Positions 1-9,137 are shown, counted from the stretch's first letter. The stretch: DNA of 64,000 nucleotides from DATFRY01 sp035489015 (GCA_035489015.1 DATHKR010000257.1:34151-98150); one strand, 5' to 3'. A program made the numbers and translations. Notes: generated from the letters alone by a model not told the origin.

Positions 1-6
1 GTCAGT

Positions 7-27
7 ACTACCGAGGTAGTTTTTTTC
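7..27 (+). terminator. Rho-independent terminator of a gene upstream of the window
   Basis: A short hairpin (ACTAC, loop CCGAG region, GTAGT) is followed directly by a run of seven to eight T. This fits intrinsic termination of a plus-strand gene that ends just before the window. The stem is only five to six base pairs. Confidence 0.55.
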
Positions 28-135
28 GCTGGGCGGCGCGGTGCGGGGGAATATCATTCCCGGCGGTCAGGTTCGCCAGACGTGACCGGCTTGCGGACGC
101 TGTCGGGGCGTCGGCGCCAGCCGCACGGGTTTCCC

Positions 136-2946
136 ATGAGCTCAACCAGCTTCGATCGCCGTTCCCGGGCGCTCTCGATCGGCTCGCGCGGCGCGCGGGC
201 AGCGCTCCTCGCCGTCGGCATCGCCACCCTGGCTCCGGGCTCCGCGCGCGCCGCGGGCGGCGAGGCGGCCGCGACCGGCGAGTCGGCGGCATCGGCGACG
301 TCGACGCCGCCGGGGGTCGGCGTGGACGCGGACACCGCCGGCAGGGAGCCGGTCGTCGAGCGCGGCCCCTTGCTTCCGGCGCGCGTCGCGGCCGCGGCCC
401 GCCGCGAGGGTGTGGTGGCGATCGACGGGCGAATCGACGAGGGCGCCTGGGCGGCGGCCAGCCCGCAGAAGGGCTTCTGGCAGCGCGAGCCGGACGAGGG
501 CGGCCCGTCGCGCTTCGCGACCGAGTTCCGCGTGCTGTTCGACGACCGTGCCCTCTACGTCGCCGTGCGCGCGTTCGATCCCGAGCCGGAGCTCATCCGC
601 GCGCTCCTGACCCGCCGCGACGTCGAGTCGTCGTCCGACTGGGTGACGGTGACGATCGACTCGTATCACGACCGCCGCACCGCCTTCGGCTTCGCGGTCA
701 ACCCGGCCGGCGTGCAGCGCGACGTCCTCCACTTCAACGACGTGGAGATGGACCCGGGCTGGGACGCGGTGTGGGAGTCGGGCGCGACCACCGACGCGCG
801 CGGCTGGACCGCCGAGCTCCGCATCCCCTTCAACCAGCTCCGCTTCCCCGGCTCGCTCGAGCAGAGCTGGGGGCTCCAGGTCACTCGCCGGGTGCAGCGC
901 ACCCAGGAGCTGAGCGCGTGGTCGCCGTGGCCCAGGGAGGCCAGCCAGGAGGTCAGCCTGTACGGCACCGTGGTCGGCATCCGTGGCATCCAGCCGACCC
1001 GCCGTCTCGAGCTCCTGCCCTACGCGGTCGGTGGCGCGCGGCTGTTCGATCGGGACGGCGATCCGCTGGTCGACGGTCACGACGCGCTGACCGGGGTCGG
1101 GCTCGACGTGAAGTACGGGCTCGGCTCGAACTTCACCCTGTCGGGCACGGTCAACCCGGACTTCGGCCAGGTCGAGGCCGATCCGTCCCTGGTGAACCTC
1201 AGCGCCCAGGAGACCTTCCTCCAGGAGAAGCGCCCGTTCTTCGTCGAGGGAGGCGACATCTTCCGCTTCTCGCTCGGCCAGGGCGATGGCGGCGGCGCGG
1301 TCGAGACGCTGTTCTACACCCGGCGGATCGGCGCGACGCCCCACGCCGACCCGTTCGACTACGGCGAGTTCGCGGTCAGCCCCGACGTCACCACCATCTA
1401 CAGCGCGGCCAAGCTGAGCGGAAAGACCGCGGGCGGCTGGTCGGTCGGCGTGCTCGACGCGGTGACCGGTCAGGAGGACGCGATCGTCGCGCCCGAGGGC
1501 GGCACCGCCGCCGACGGCGAGCGCATCATCGTCGAGCCGCTCACCAACTACGCGGTCGCGCGGGTGCGCAAGGACATGCGCGAGGGGCGCAGCACGATCG
1601 GCGCGGCGCTGACCTCGGTGCACCGCTCGCTCGAGGGGACCAAGCTGGGCTGGCTGCACGACCAGGCCTACACGGTGGGAGTCGAGGGCGCCCATCGGTT
1701 CTGGGACGACCACTGGACCGCCGACCTGCGCGTGGCCGGCAGCTACGTGCACGGCACGGCCGAGGCGCTCGACGAGACCCAGACCTCGAGCGCGCACTAC
1801 TACCAGCGCCCGGACGCCGATCACCTCGACTACGACCCCACCCGCACCAGCCTGACCGGCGCGGCGCTCCTGTGGTCGTTCGGCAAGACGGCAGGCGGCC
1901 ACTGGCGGATCCAGACCGGCGCCGACACGCGCTCGCCCGGGTTCGAGGCCAACGACATCGGCTTCCAGCGCAGCGCCGACTACTACCTCCAGTGGTTCTG
2001 GGCCCAGTATCGCGAGGACAAGCCGGGCGACTGGCTCAAGAACTACGCGGTCAACTTCAACCTGTGGCGGCTGTGGGACACCTCGCCCGAGCACCTCACC
2101 ACCGGCGGCAACGTCAACGGCAACCTCGACCTGCTCAGCTACTGGGGCGCGGGCGGAGGGTTCGGCATCGACTACAACGTGCAGGACCCGGGTGGGCTGC
2201 GCGGCGGGCCGATGCTGCGCCGTGACCCGGTCTACAACCTGTGGCTCAACGCGTGGAGCGACTCGCGCCGGGCGGTCGGCGCCAACCTGTCCGCGTTCAG
2301 CTACCTGGCGCCGGCGTCCGGCTCGCGCGGCGGCAACGTCTCGCCGCTGGTGACCGTGCAGGCGCGCAGCGACCTCGACCTCGCGATCGGTCCGACCCTC
2401 TTCGGGCAGGTCGACGACAACCAGTACGTGGACGAGGTCGAGGACCGCGAGGGCGACCCGCGCTACCTGCTCGGCCGGATCCGCCAGGTGACCGCCGCGC
2501 TGACCCTGCGGGCCAACTACACCTTCACCCCGACGATGGGGCTGCAGATCTACGCCCAGCCGTTCGTGAGCACCGGCCGGTACAGCGAGTACAAGGAGGC
2601 GGTCGCGCCGCAGGCGCGCGACTACGAGGACCGGTACAGCGTCATCCAGGCCGACGAGGGGATGGATGCCGACGGCATTCGCTCGGTGGACCGCGACGGC
2701 GACGGGCTGACCGACTTCGAGTTCGAGCTGGCCGACTTCAACTTCCGCGAGCTGCGCTCCAACCTGGTCTTTCGCTGGGAGTACCGGCCGGGCTCCACCT
2801 TCTTCCTCATCTGGAGCCACGGCCGCACCAGCGAGGCGGAGGCGCCGGACGGCCGCTTCATCCTGGCCGATGACCTCTCGGCGCTGGCCGACGAGACCGG
2901 CGAGCACGTGATCCTGGCCAAGTTGAACTACTGGCTCGGCCTGTGA
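136..2946 (+). CDS. DUF5916 outer-membrane protein with CBM9-like N-terminal domain
   Basis: A 936-residue secreted protein. Residues 1-38 are a signal peptide (Arg-rich start, hydrophobic ALLAVGIATLA, likely cleavage after SARA). Residues about 85-280, beginning VVAIDGRIDEGAW, look like the carbohydrate-binding-module-9-type beta-sandwich that opens DUF5916 proteins. The rest is rich in alternating aromatic and polar strands, as expected for an outer-membrane beta-barrel, and carries the family-typical FRWEYRPGSTFFLIW block near the end. The ligand is unknown. ATG 136 was chosen because it starts directly at the signal peptide; GTG 82 would add 18 residues. The gene stands alone, with a terminator upstream and non-coding DNA downstream. 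Confidence 0.88.
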   Translation: MSSTSFDRRSRALSIGSRGARAALLAVGIATLAPGSARAAGGEAAATGESAASATSTPPGVGVDADTAGREPVVERGPLLPARVAAAARREGVVAIDGRIDEGAWAAASPQKGFWQREPDEGGPSRFATEFRVLFDDRALYVAVRAFDPEPELIRALLTRRDVESSSDWVTVTIDSYHDRRTAFGFAVNPAGVQRDVLHFNDVEMDPGWDAVWESGATTDARGWTAELRIPFNQLRFPGSLEQSWGLQVTRRVQRTQELSAWSPWPREASQEVSLYGTVVGIRGIQPTRRLELLPYAVGGARLFDRDGDPLVDGHDALTGVGLDVKYGLGSNFTLSGTVNPDFGQVEADPSLVNLSAQETFLQEKRPFFVEGGDIFRFSLGQGDGGGAVETLFYTRRIGATPHADPFDYGEFAVSPDVTTIYSAAKLSGKTAGGWSVGVLDAVTGQEDAIVAPEGGTAADGERIIVEPLTNYAVARVRKDMREGRSTIGAALTSVHRSLEGTKLGWLHDQAYTVGVEGAHRFWDDHWTADLRVAGSYVHGTAEALDETQTSSAHYYQRPDADHLDYDPTRTSLTGAALLWSFGKTAGGHWRIQTGADTRSPGFEANDIGFQRSADYYLQWFWAQYREDKPGDWLKNYAVNFNLWRLWDTSPEHLTTGGNVNGNLDLLSYWGAGGGFGIDYNVQDPGGLRGGPMLRRDPVYNLWLNAWSDSRRAVGANLSAFSYLAPASGSRGGNVSPLVTVQARSDLDLAIGPTLFGQVDDNQYVDEVEDREGDPRYLLGRIRQVTAALTLRANYTFTPTMGLQIYAQPFVSTGRYSEYKEAVAPQARDYEDRYSVIQADEGMDADGIRSVDRDGDGLTDFEFELADFNFRELRSNLVFRWEYRPGSTFFLIWSHGRTSEAEAPDGRFILADDLSALADETGEHVILAKLNYWLGL

Positions 2947-3271
2947 TCGGCCGACCGGACTTGCCTCTCCGGTTGGCCGGGCGACGTCCGTCACTCGGTT
3001 AACTGGCAGTTTGCCGAGCCGCGCCGGGGACGAGGTGGTCGCGGCGCGGACGGCGCCGCTTGTGTCGCACATCGCGCCCGCCGCCAAAGGTGAATGGTGG
3101 CGATCGCTATTACAATGTTCTCTCATCGAGATCTGTCGATGCGCATGCCTTCACTCGCGCACCATGGGACATCGATCTCGGATCGACAATTGCGTGTGTC
3201 CGTCCGGCCGTAGAACGGTATTCCGTCGCCCTTCGCTCCTCGGCTAGACTGCGCGGCGAAAGGGGGGCGCC
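2947..3271. other. Intergenic region, 325 bp
   Basis: No credible gene is visible. The first part is GC-rich; from about 3090 the DNA is more AT-rich and holds a perfect 15-bp inverted repeat (3172-3186) and possible -10 elements (TAGAAC at 3211, TAGACT at 3245). The next gene has a good ribosome binding site (AAAGGGGGG). The region probably carries the control sequences of the orphan response regulator at 3272. Confidence 0.5.
3172..3186. promoter_or_regulatory. Inverted repeat TCGATC-N3-GATCGA, possible operator
   Basis: Perfect six-base arms around a three-base centre, 86 bp upstream of the response-regulator start and just before a TTGCGT hexamer at 3190. The position would suit an activator or autoregulation site. 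No binding protein can be named. Confidence 0.3.
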
Positions 3272-3955
3272 ATGGCCCGGCCAGCAGAGTCGAGCGGTGA
3301 AGGCGTGCTGCTGATCGTCGAGGATGGGCCCACCGGCCTGTTGCTCGTGCGCGCGCTCGAGGCCCTGTCCATCGAGGTTTCGTGGACGCGGACCGCCGCC
3401 GAGCTCATCGACGGCCTCGCGGGCGCCGCGATACGCGCGCCGGAGGTGGTGTTCCTGGACCTCGAGCTGGCCGACGCCGACGTCGAGGGCCTCGTCCCGC
3501 TCCTGCGCCGCAGCTTCCCGCACGCCGCGGTGGTCGCGCTGGCCGGAGCGCTGGGCGGGGAGGGCGCCGCCCGCCTCCTGTGCCAGGGCGTGCCGTCGCT
3601 CAGCAAGCCGGTCAGTCCGCTGGCGCTGGCCGGGCTGGCCATGCGGCTGTCGCTGGACGCGCGCAACGCCGAGGCCCGGCGCGCCGGATCGAACGGCGCC
3701 GCCGACGGTAGCCGGCGCGGCGAGCACCTCGAGTCGGTGTTCAGCTCCTACTCGGTCGACCGCGTGCTGAGCAAGCAGCAGCAGACGATCCTGCGCCAGT
3801 ACCTGAACGGGATGAGCGACAAGGAGATCGCCAGGCTGTGCCGCTGCTCGGAGGCGACGGTGTACGAGCACTGGCGCCGCATGGCGCGCAAGGCGGGCGG
3901 GTCGCACAAGGGCGACGTGATCGCCGACTTCCACCGCTTCCTCGCCGGCGAGTAG
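3272..3955 (+). CDS. Orphan response regulator with HTH output domain
   Basis: A 227-residue two-domain protein. Residues 12-130 form a receiver domain with the acidic pair E17-D18, the phosphoacceptor candidate D63 (VVFLDLELAD) and a conserved lysine in SLSKPVSP. Residues about 165-215 (LSKQQQTILRQYLNGMSDKEIARLC) form a LuxR/sigma-region-4-like helix-turn-helix. It should bind DNA when phosphorylated. No histidine kinase gene is adjacent, so it is an orphan. Translation starts at ATG behind a strong AAAGGGGGG site. Confidence 0.85.
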   Translation: MARPAESSGEGVLLIVEDGPTGLLLVRALEALSIEVSWTRTAAELIDGLAGAAIRAPEVVFLDLELADADVEGLVPLLRRSFPHAAVVALAGALGGEGAARLLCQGVPSLSKPVSPLALAGLAMRLSLDARNAEARRAGSNGAADGSRRGEHLESVFSSYSVDRVLSKQQQTILRQYLNGMSDKEIARLCRCSEATVYEHWRRMARKAGGSHKGDVIADFHRFLAGE

Positions 3956-4009
3956 TCGCCCTGGCCGAGCGGATCCGGTGCGCTGTCCCGGATTCCATGA
4001 CTCGCGTCC

Positions 4010-4411
4010 TCACGGCCAGGCGGCGATGATCGCGCCCATGACGGTGTACGACACCGCCAGGTAGCCGCCGTCGATCAGGATCAGCATCGGGGAGCGGCGC
4101 TCGAACAGGAACACCGTGGCCAGCGCGGTCACCGCCCAGCCGATGCCGGCCAGGGCGCCCGCGGTCGCGCCCCAGGCGATGCTGGCGTCGGGGCCGAGGA
4201 AGAAGGCCAGGTTGATCGCCGCGACCACCGACATGACGAACGCCCAGCCAAAGGCGCGGGCCACCCCGCGGCGCAGCTCCGCCTCGCTCAGCTTGGCCTC
4301 GCGCATCCACGCCCTGGCGAAGAGGATCGGGCTGTACCACACTCCGCCGATGAGGAACCTCGACAGCGCCGCGACCAGCGCCGCCAGATAGTTCACCTTG
4401 GAAGGATCCAT
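4010..4411 (-). CDS. DUF1761 family small membrane protein
   Basis: A 133-residue protein with about four transmembrane helices. The N-terminal NYLAALVAALSRFLIGGVWYSP matches the start of DUF1761 proteins, a family of unknown function. The next part (LFARAWMREAKLSEAEL) is the usual soluble loop. ATG 4411 is preferred, and ATG 4423 is possible. The start codon shares the bases CATG with the start of the divergent histidine kinase, so any leader would be antisense to the kinase. No ribosome binding site is visible for this gene. Confidence 0.78.
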   Translation of the reverse strand: MDPSKVNYLAALVAALSRFLIGGVWYSPILFARAWMREAKLSEAELRRGVARAFGWAFVMSVVAAINLAFFLGPDASIAWGATAGALAGIGWAVTALATVFLFERRSPMLILIDGGYLAVSYTVMGAIIAAWP

Positions 4412-5543
4412 GCCGGCAGCCATACCGCGCGCGCCCGGTCCGGACCGAGTGGATCCCGCCGAGGGCGGACCGCGGGCGGCCGAAGCGGGACCTGGCGGGC
4501 CCGAAGCCGCCGGCGAGGCCGAGCCGCCCGAGCTGGACGATCGCCTGGTCCGCGCGATCGGCATCCCGGCCTTCGGACTGTCGATCCCGCACCTGACCGG
4601 CCTCTACCGCCACCTCGGCCCCGGCGATCTGGTCTGGTGGCTCGGCGCCGCGTGGTTCGTCGCGCTGTCGGCCGCGATCTGGCACGGCAACCGCTGGCTC
4701 CTGTTCGAGCAGCGCCGCCACTGGGACTGGTTCCAGCACGGCGCGCGCAAGGTCATGATGCTGCTGGCCGCGATCGTGCTCTACACCGCGCCGTTGACCG
4801 CGGTGGCGCTGGTGGCGTGGTACGGCTGGAGCGGGCTGGGCGCGGTCGACTGGGTCGCGGTTCGCATCGTCGTCCTGGTCAACGTGCTCTGCGTCGTGTT
4901 CATCACCCACGTCTACGAGACCGTGTTCCTCATCAAGGACCGCGGCAGCGACATGGTGCGGGTGGCGCAGCTCGAGCGGGCGCGGGCCGAGGCGGAGCTG
5001 GCCGCGCTGCGCGCCCAGCTCGATCCGCACTTCGTCTTCAACTCGCTCAACACGCTCTCCCACCTGGTCGAGACCGACCCGCGCCGCGCCCGCGAGTTCA
5101 ACGAGCGGCTGGCCGACGTCTACCGCTACATGCTGCGCCAGCGCGAGCGCGACCTGGTCGGGCTGGGCGACGAGCTGGCCATGGTGCGCGAGTACGTGTG
5201 GCTGCTGCGCATCCGGTTCGGCGACGCCATCCAGCTGCGGGTCCTCGGCGACCAGGCGGCCGGCGGGCGGCTGCCGCCGCTCTCGCTCCAGCTCCTGGTC
5301 GAGAACGCGGTCAAGCACAACGAGCTGGGCGAGGATCGCCCGCTCGAGATCGAGATCGACCTGCGGGCGGGCGAGGTCGCGGTGTCGACCAGCTACCGGC
5401 CGCGCCGGCTGGTCCGACCGTCGGCCGGGATCGGGCTGCGCAACCTGGACGAGCGCTACCGCCTGCTCGGAGCTGGATCGATCCGCGTGCGGCCGGGGCC
5501 CGACCGCTTCGAGGTCGTCCTGCCGCTGGTCGAGGTCGCATGA
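4410..5543 (+). CDS. LytS-type sensor histidine kinase
   Basis: A 377-residue membrane histidine kinase of the His_kinase (PF06580) class. About three to four hydrophobic segments (residues 60-170) precede a coiled stretch and the phosphoacceptor motif LDPHFVFNSLNTL. The ATPase part has the N box LLVENAVKHNE and a G-box-like IGLRNLDERYRLL. ATG 4410 lies five bases after GGAAGGA, which fixes the start. The stop overlaps the next start as ATGA, so the kinase and its LytTR regulator are translationally coupled and should be partners. The signal is unknown. Confidence 0.9.
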   Translation: MPAAIPRAPGPDRVDPAEGGPRAAEAGPGGPEAAGEAEPPELDDRLVRAIGIPAFGLSIPHLTGLYRHLGPGDLVWWLGAAWFVALSAAIWHGNRWLLFEQRRHWDWFQHGARKVMMLLAAIVLYTAPLTAVALVAWYGWSGLGAVDWVAVRIVVLVNVLCVVFITHVYETVFLIKDRGSDMVRVAQLERARAEAELAALRAQLDPHFVFNSLNTLSHLVETDPRRAREFNERLADVYRYMLRQRERDLVGLGDELAMVREYVWLLRIRFGDAIQLRVLGDQAAGGRLPPLSLQLLVENAVKHNELGEDRPLEIEIDLRAGEVAVSTSYRPRRLVRPSAGIGLRNLDERYRLLGAGSIRVRPGPDRFEVVLPLVEVA

Positions 5544-6316
5544 TCCGGGTGGCGGTCATCGAGGACGAGCGGCCGGCGCGCGAGCACCTGGAGCGCGCGG
5601 TGCGGCGGGCCGAGCGGGACGCCGAGATCGTGGCCCAGCTCGACTCGGTCGCCGCCGCGGTCGGCTGGCTGCGCGCGAACGGCGATCCGGACCTCATCCT
5701 GGCCGACATCCAGCTGGGCGACGGGCTGGCGCTCGACGTGTTCGATCAGGTCGAGGTCGGCTGCCCGGTCGTGTTCTGCACCGCGTACGACGAGTACCTG
5801 ACCGAGGCGATGCGCCACAACGGGATCGACTACCTGCTGAAGCCGATCCGCGACCGCGACGTGGCCGACGCGCTCGACAAGTACCGCCGCCTGGGCGAGC
5901 ACTTCGGCGCCCGCCTGCGCGCGCTGGCCGGCGCGCTGCGCGCCAGCGGCAGCCCCGCATCGACCGGCGCCGCCCCCGAGCGGCAGCGGTTCCTGGTCCG
6001 CGCGGGCGGCGAGTTCGTCGCGGTGCCGCTGTCGCGGGTGGCGTACTTCGAGGTCGAGGACAAGCTGGTCGCGCTGGTCTCGGTCGACGGCGCGCGCCAC
6101 GACAGCGAGCGCAGCCTGGCCGAGCTGGAGGCGGAGCTCTCGCCCGGCGACTTCTTCCGGCTGAACCGCCAGTACCTGGTCCACGCCCGCGCGGTCGGGC
6201 GCTTCCGGCCTTACTTCAAGGGGCGCCTGGTGGTGGACCTGGTGCCGCCGGCGCGCGCCGAGGTGGTGGTCAGCCAGGAGAACGCCGCCCGCTTCCGCGC
6301 CTGGATCGATCGATGA
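5540..6316 (+). CDS. LytTR-type response regulator
   Basis: A 258-residue protein with an N-terminal receiver domain (MIRVAVIEDERPARE, phosphoacceptor in LILADIQLGDG, conserved Lys in YLLKPIRD) and a C-terminal LytTR DNA-binding domain (about residues 150-258, including VAYFEVEDKLVALV and FFRLNRQYLVHARAV). It is the partner of the kinase whose stop it overlaps by four bases. Its 3' end overlaps the end of the convergent gene at 6270 by 47 bp. Regulators of this type bind short direct repeats; the target genes are not evident here. Confidence 0.92.
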   Translation: MIRVAVIEDERPAREHLERAVRRAERDAEIVAQLDSVAAAVGWLRANGDPDLILADIQLGDGLALDVFDQVEVGCPVVFCTAYDEYLTEAMRHNGIDYLLKPIRDRDVADALDKYRRLGEHFGARLRALAGALRASGSPASTGAAPERQRFLVRAGGEFVAVPLSRVAYFEVEDKLVALVSVDGARHDSERSLAELEAELSPGDFFRLNRQYLVHARAVGRFRPYFKGRLVVDLVPPARAEVVVSQENAARFRAWIDR

Positions 6317-7316
6317 CCGCCAGACGGGGCACGCCGTCGGGGACCAGGAGCGCGCGGGCCGGCTCGCGGTAGCCGGCCGGGGCGGCGCGCGGGTCCGGCA
6401 CCGCGAGCAGGCGGCCGCGCACCTCGACCCGCTGACCGGGGCGCAGGATCAGGTGGCGCGCCTGGTGGAACGGGAACGGATCGAGGTCGTCGGCGGTGGC
6501 CCGGGCCGGGTCGAGGGCGGCCAGGTAGGCGGCGACCCGCGCGAGCGGCGCGCGCGAGGTGGACGCGCCGTCGAGGTCGACCAGGCACGGCCCGGCCGGG
6601 ATCCGCACCCGCTCGCCGCCGTCGAGCAGGACCTCGAAGCCGACCGTGGCGGCGTCGCGCAGCATCGCGCTCCGGCGGCGGCGCCAGCCCGACACGTGGG
6701 TGAGCTCGAGCGCGAAGGCGACCGCGCCGCGGCCGGTGACCGGATCGGACGCCACGCGATCCACGCCGGCGGCGATCGTCCCGACGCGACCGGTCGGCGG
6801 ACCGACCGCGGCGGGGGCGCGGCGCGCGCCGCGCGGGCGGGGCGGCCGTCGGCGCCAGGCCCGCACCGCGGCGACCGCGAGCGAAGCTACCAGCCACAGC
6901 ACGAACACCGCGGCGAAGACGGCCAAGGCGATGAGGACGATGTCGCCGAGGTCGCCGCCGCCGCCGCCGCAGTCGGACAGGGAGCAGCCGTCGAGCAGCG
7001 AGGCCCCACCTCCGCCGGTCGCGCCGGCCCGCGCCGCCTCGCCGATGCGCCGGCGCAGCTCCAGCGGGCCCCACACCTCGGTCAGGATCGCGTCGCGCCC
7101 GCTCGCGTCGCCGAGCGAGCACACCCGGTGACCCGGTCCGGCCGGGCAGGTGCTGCCCTCGGCCACGGCGGTCCGGCAGTCGCGGCAGACCGCGCCGCGC
7201 GCCGGCCAGCCCGGCCGATCCAGCCCGCGCGGATCCGGGCGCGAGCGCGGGCGAGGGATGGGCGGCGGAACCGGAGGAGGCGAACCGAGGACGCGCGGGC
7301 CGGGCGGCGAGCTCAT
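6270..7316 (-). CDS. Hypothetical membrane protein with proline-rich, Cys-containing N-terminus
   Basis: I do not recognise the family. The 348-residue protein starts with a Pro/Arg-rich segment, followed by a Cys cluster (CRDC, then TCPAGPGHRVC) that could bind zinc. Next come a glycine/cysteine-rich loop (LLDGCSLSDCGGGGGD), one strong transmembrane helix (IVLIALAVFAAVFVLWLVA) and an Arg-rich stop-transfer. A cytosolic beta-rich domain of about 170 residues follows and ends in FPFHQARHLILRPGQRVEV. ATG 7316 is the likely start. The plus-strand reading is Arg/His-rich with no recognisable motif and was rejected. Confidence 0.62.
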   Translation of the reverse strand: MSSPPGPRVLGSPPPVPPPIPRPRSRPDPRGLDRPGWPARGAVCRDCRTAVAEGSTCPAGPGHRVCSLGDASGRDAILTEVWGPLELRRRIGEAARAGATGGGGASLLDGCSLSDCGGGGGDLGDIVLIALAVFAAVFVLWLVASLAVAAVRAWRRRPPRPRGARRAPAAVGPPTGRVGTIAAGVDRVASDPVTGRGAVAFALELTHVSGWRRRRSAMLRDAATVGFEVLLDGGERVRIPAGPCLVDLDGASTSRAPLARVAAYLAALDPARATADDLDPFPFHQARHLILRPGQRVEVRGRLLAVPDPRAAPAGYREPARALLVPDGVPRLAVIDRSRRGSGRRSPG

Positions 7317-7408
7317 CCTCTCAGCGTGACCATCGACCGGCCGGCGGGGAGACAAACTCGCGGGCCGATTTCTCCGCTCCGCCCACGACTCCATCGTAGG
7401 GTCGGATC

Positions 7409-7891
7409 GTGTGGTGGCTGCGCGAGAAGAAGGAGATCTCCGAGTTCCTCTACCGCCTGCTGGTCGCCGATTCGCCGCGCGGCTACGCCCGCCAGGTGGC
7501 CGCCAGGATGGGCGTACCGTACCCGACCCTGTCCAAGTACTGGCTGGGCAAGCGGCGCTTCCCGGCCGCGCTGGTGAAGCCGCTCTTCCTGGCCACCGGC
7601 CAGGACCAGCGCGTGGCCGAGTTCTTCGTCCTGGGCGGCAGCGACTACCGCCTCCAGCGCACCGGTGACGCCGCCCCGCTCGACGACCTGCCGCGCGCGG
7701 TCATGTGGCTGGCCCGGCTCGAGGCCCGCGTCAACGAGCTCTACCTCGAGGCGACCGGCGCCGACAGCGAGGAGGGGGCGCGCCTGAGCGGTCGCGAGGC
7801 CGAGGCGCTGCAGACCGCCGCGCGCGATCTCATCGCCCACGCCGAGAGGCTGTGCGCCGCGCTGCAGTCGCCGACCCGGTCCGCCCGCTGA
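7409..7891 (+). CDS. CII-like helix-turn-helix protein
   Basis: A 160-residue protein with a GTG start. Residues 1-60 (EFLYRLLVADSPRGYARQVAARMGVPYPTLSKYWLGKRRFP) look like the DNA-binding part of the phage CII-type regulatory protein family. The C-terminal half is helical and acidic and probably oligomerises. No phage structural or integration genes lie nearby, so a domesticated regulator seems more likely than prophage remains. It is divergent from the membrane protein at 7316 and convergent with the FIST gene. Confidence 0.68.
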   Translation: MWWLREKKEISEFLYRLLVADSPRGYARQVAARMGVPYPTLSKYWLGKRRFPAALVKPLFLATGQDQRVAEFFVLGGSDYRLQRTGDAAPLDDLPRAVMWLARLEARVNELYLEATGADSEEGARLSGREAEALQTAARDLIAHAERLCAALQSPTRSAR

Positions 7892-7970
7892 GAGCTCGCC
7901 TGATGGCGCCGTCCGCGCGATCAGGCGGCCGCGTCGCGCGCGTCGAACGCGATGCGCAGGTCGAGCCCGC

Positions 7971-9137
7971 TCAGTCGGTGATGGCGAGGATCGGGTAGGT
8001 GTAGTTGTGGAACTGGGGCCGCCCGCCGAGCGGGTACAGCTCGCCCCACGCGAGCAGGCCGAGCCAAGCCGGATCGCCGCCGATCGCGTCCTGCAGCTCC
8101 AGGTTCTCGCGCATGACCCGGTCGTGGCCGAGGAAGCTCGCGGTGCGCGCTCCGCACTCGAAGCCGAGCACGGCGCGGACCTTTCGCCCGCCCAGGCGCG
8201 CGGACAGGTCGCGCGCCATCGCGGTGGTGCCGCCCAGAACGCCCTCGATGGTCCGGTGGTGCAGCATGACCGGCGTCCCGGTCGGCAGGCTGGCCTGCAG
8301 CAGCACGCCACCCAGCGCCGCGTCGGTGCCGAACGCCGCGCGAACCAGGTAGAGTCCGTCGTCGTCGGCCGGGATGCCGACCGCGAGCGCGGCGGTGTTC
8401 TCCAGGTCGGGCTGGCCGGCGCTGGTCATCTCCTGCCACACCTCGAGCGCCGGTCGCCCGTCGAGCTCGAGGATCATCGGCCCGTCGGCGCGGGTCACGA
8501 TCATCTCGATCCCGACCGGTGAGGTGCCGTGGCAGACCGCGGTCTCCATGCCGAAGGTGCCGTCGAGGGCGACGGCGACGGCGCCGCCGCTGAACGCGCG
8601 GTCGTCGTAATACTGGAAGGTCCGGACCATCGGCCCGTGCGGCTGGCTGGCCCCGCCGCCGATGATCGGGCAGCGCACCTCCTCGAACAGGCTGGCCAGG
8701 AACACGTCCATGTCGGCGCCGCACAGCGGGTCGTAGAGCAGGATCACCGCGCGCGGCGATCCGGACAGGTCGGCGCACAGGCTGCGACCCAGATCGCGCC
8801 CCTTGGCGGCGGAGTCGACGTGGATCCCCTCGACGTGGCTGGTCACCACGCCGAGCGAGGAACCGCCCAGCGCGATCGCGCCCGCCAGGTAGCCGTCCTC
8901 GGCGACGACGCCGCGCGACATGATGCCCTGCGCGGAGCAGCCCAGCACCGCGGTGCCGGTGGGGAGCACCTCGTGCACGCCGCGCAGGAACCCGGCCTGG
9001 TCGTGGTTGACGCTGGCATAGGCGAGCAGCACCGCCGGCGCGGCATCGGCTCCGCCTATGGCCTCCTCGGCCACCTTCCGCCCGGCCTCGCGCGAGCTCA
9101 CCAGCGTCGAGAAGCAGCTCCGAGCGAATACTCCCAT
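7971..9137 (-). CDS. FIST-domain sensory protein
   Basis: A 388-residue protein covering FIST N and FIST C domains, thought to sense small ligands such as amino acids. Recognisable features are the N-terminal VLLAYASVNHDQAGFLRGV, LPTGTAVLGCSAQGIM, and the C-terminal HNYTYPILAI. FIST domains are usually fused to or encoded beside signalling enzymes; here the protein is free-standing with no kinase or cyclase adjacent. ATG 9137 follows a GAAAGAAGG-like site, read on the minus strand. Confidence 0.87.
   Translation of the reverse strand: MGVFARSCFSTLVSSREAGRKVAEEAIGGADAAPAVLLAYASVNHDQAGFLRGVHEVLPTGTAVLGCSAQGIMSRGVVAEDGYLAGAIALGGSSLGVVTSHVEGIHVDSAAKGRDLGRSLCADLSGSPRAVILLYDPLCGADMDVFLASLFEEVRCPIIGGGASQPHGPMVRTFQYYDDRAFSGGAVAVALDGTFGMETAVCHGTSPVGIEMIVTRADGPMILELDGRPALEVWQEMTSAGQPDLENTAALAVGIPADDDGLYLVRAAFGTDAALGGVLLQASLPTGTPVMLHHRTIEGVLGGTTAMARDLSARLGGRKVRAVLGFECGARTASFLGHDRVMRENLELQDAIGGDPAWLGLLAWGELYPLGGRPQFHNYTYPILAITD

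Noticed and set aside
142..3126. 994-residue minus-strand open frame opposite the DUF5916 gene
   Set aside because: It is rich in Arg, Val, Gly and His with no motif, the usual antisense shadow of a 70% GC gene. The plus-strand protein has a signal peptide and a recognised domain.
6453..7577. 374-residue plus-strand frame opposite the 6270-7316 gene
   Set aside because: Composition dominated by Arg, Ala and Gly, with no domain and no hydrophobic segments. The minus frame has a clean membrane helix and a Cys motif.
7409..9137. Prophage remnant suggested by the CII-like protein
   Set aside because: No integrase, capsid, tail, lysis or attachment-site repeat is visible within the window.
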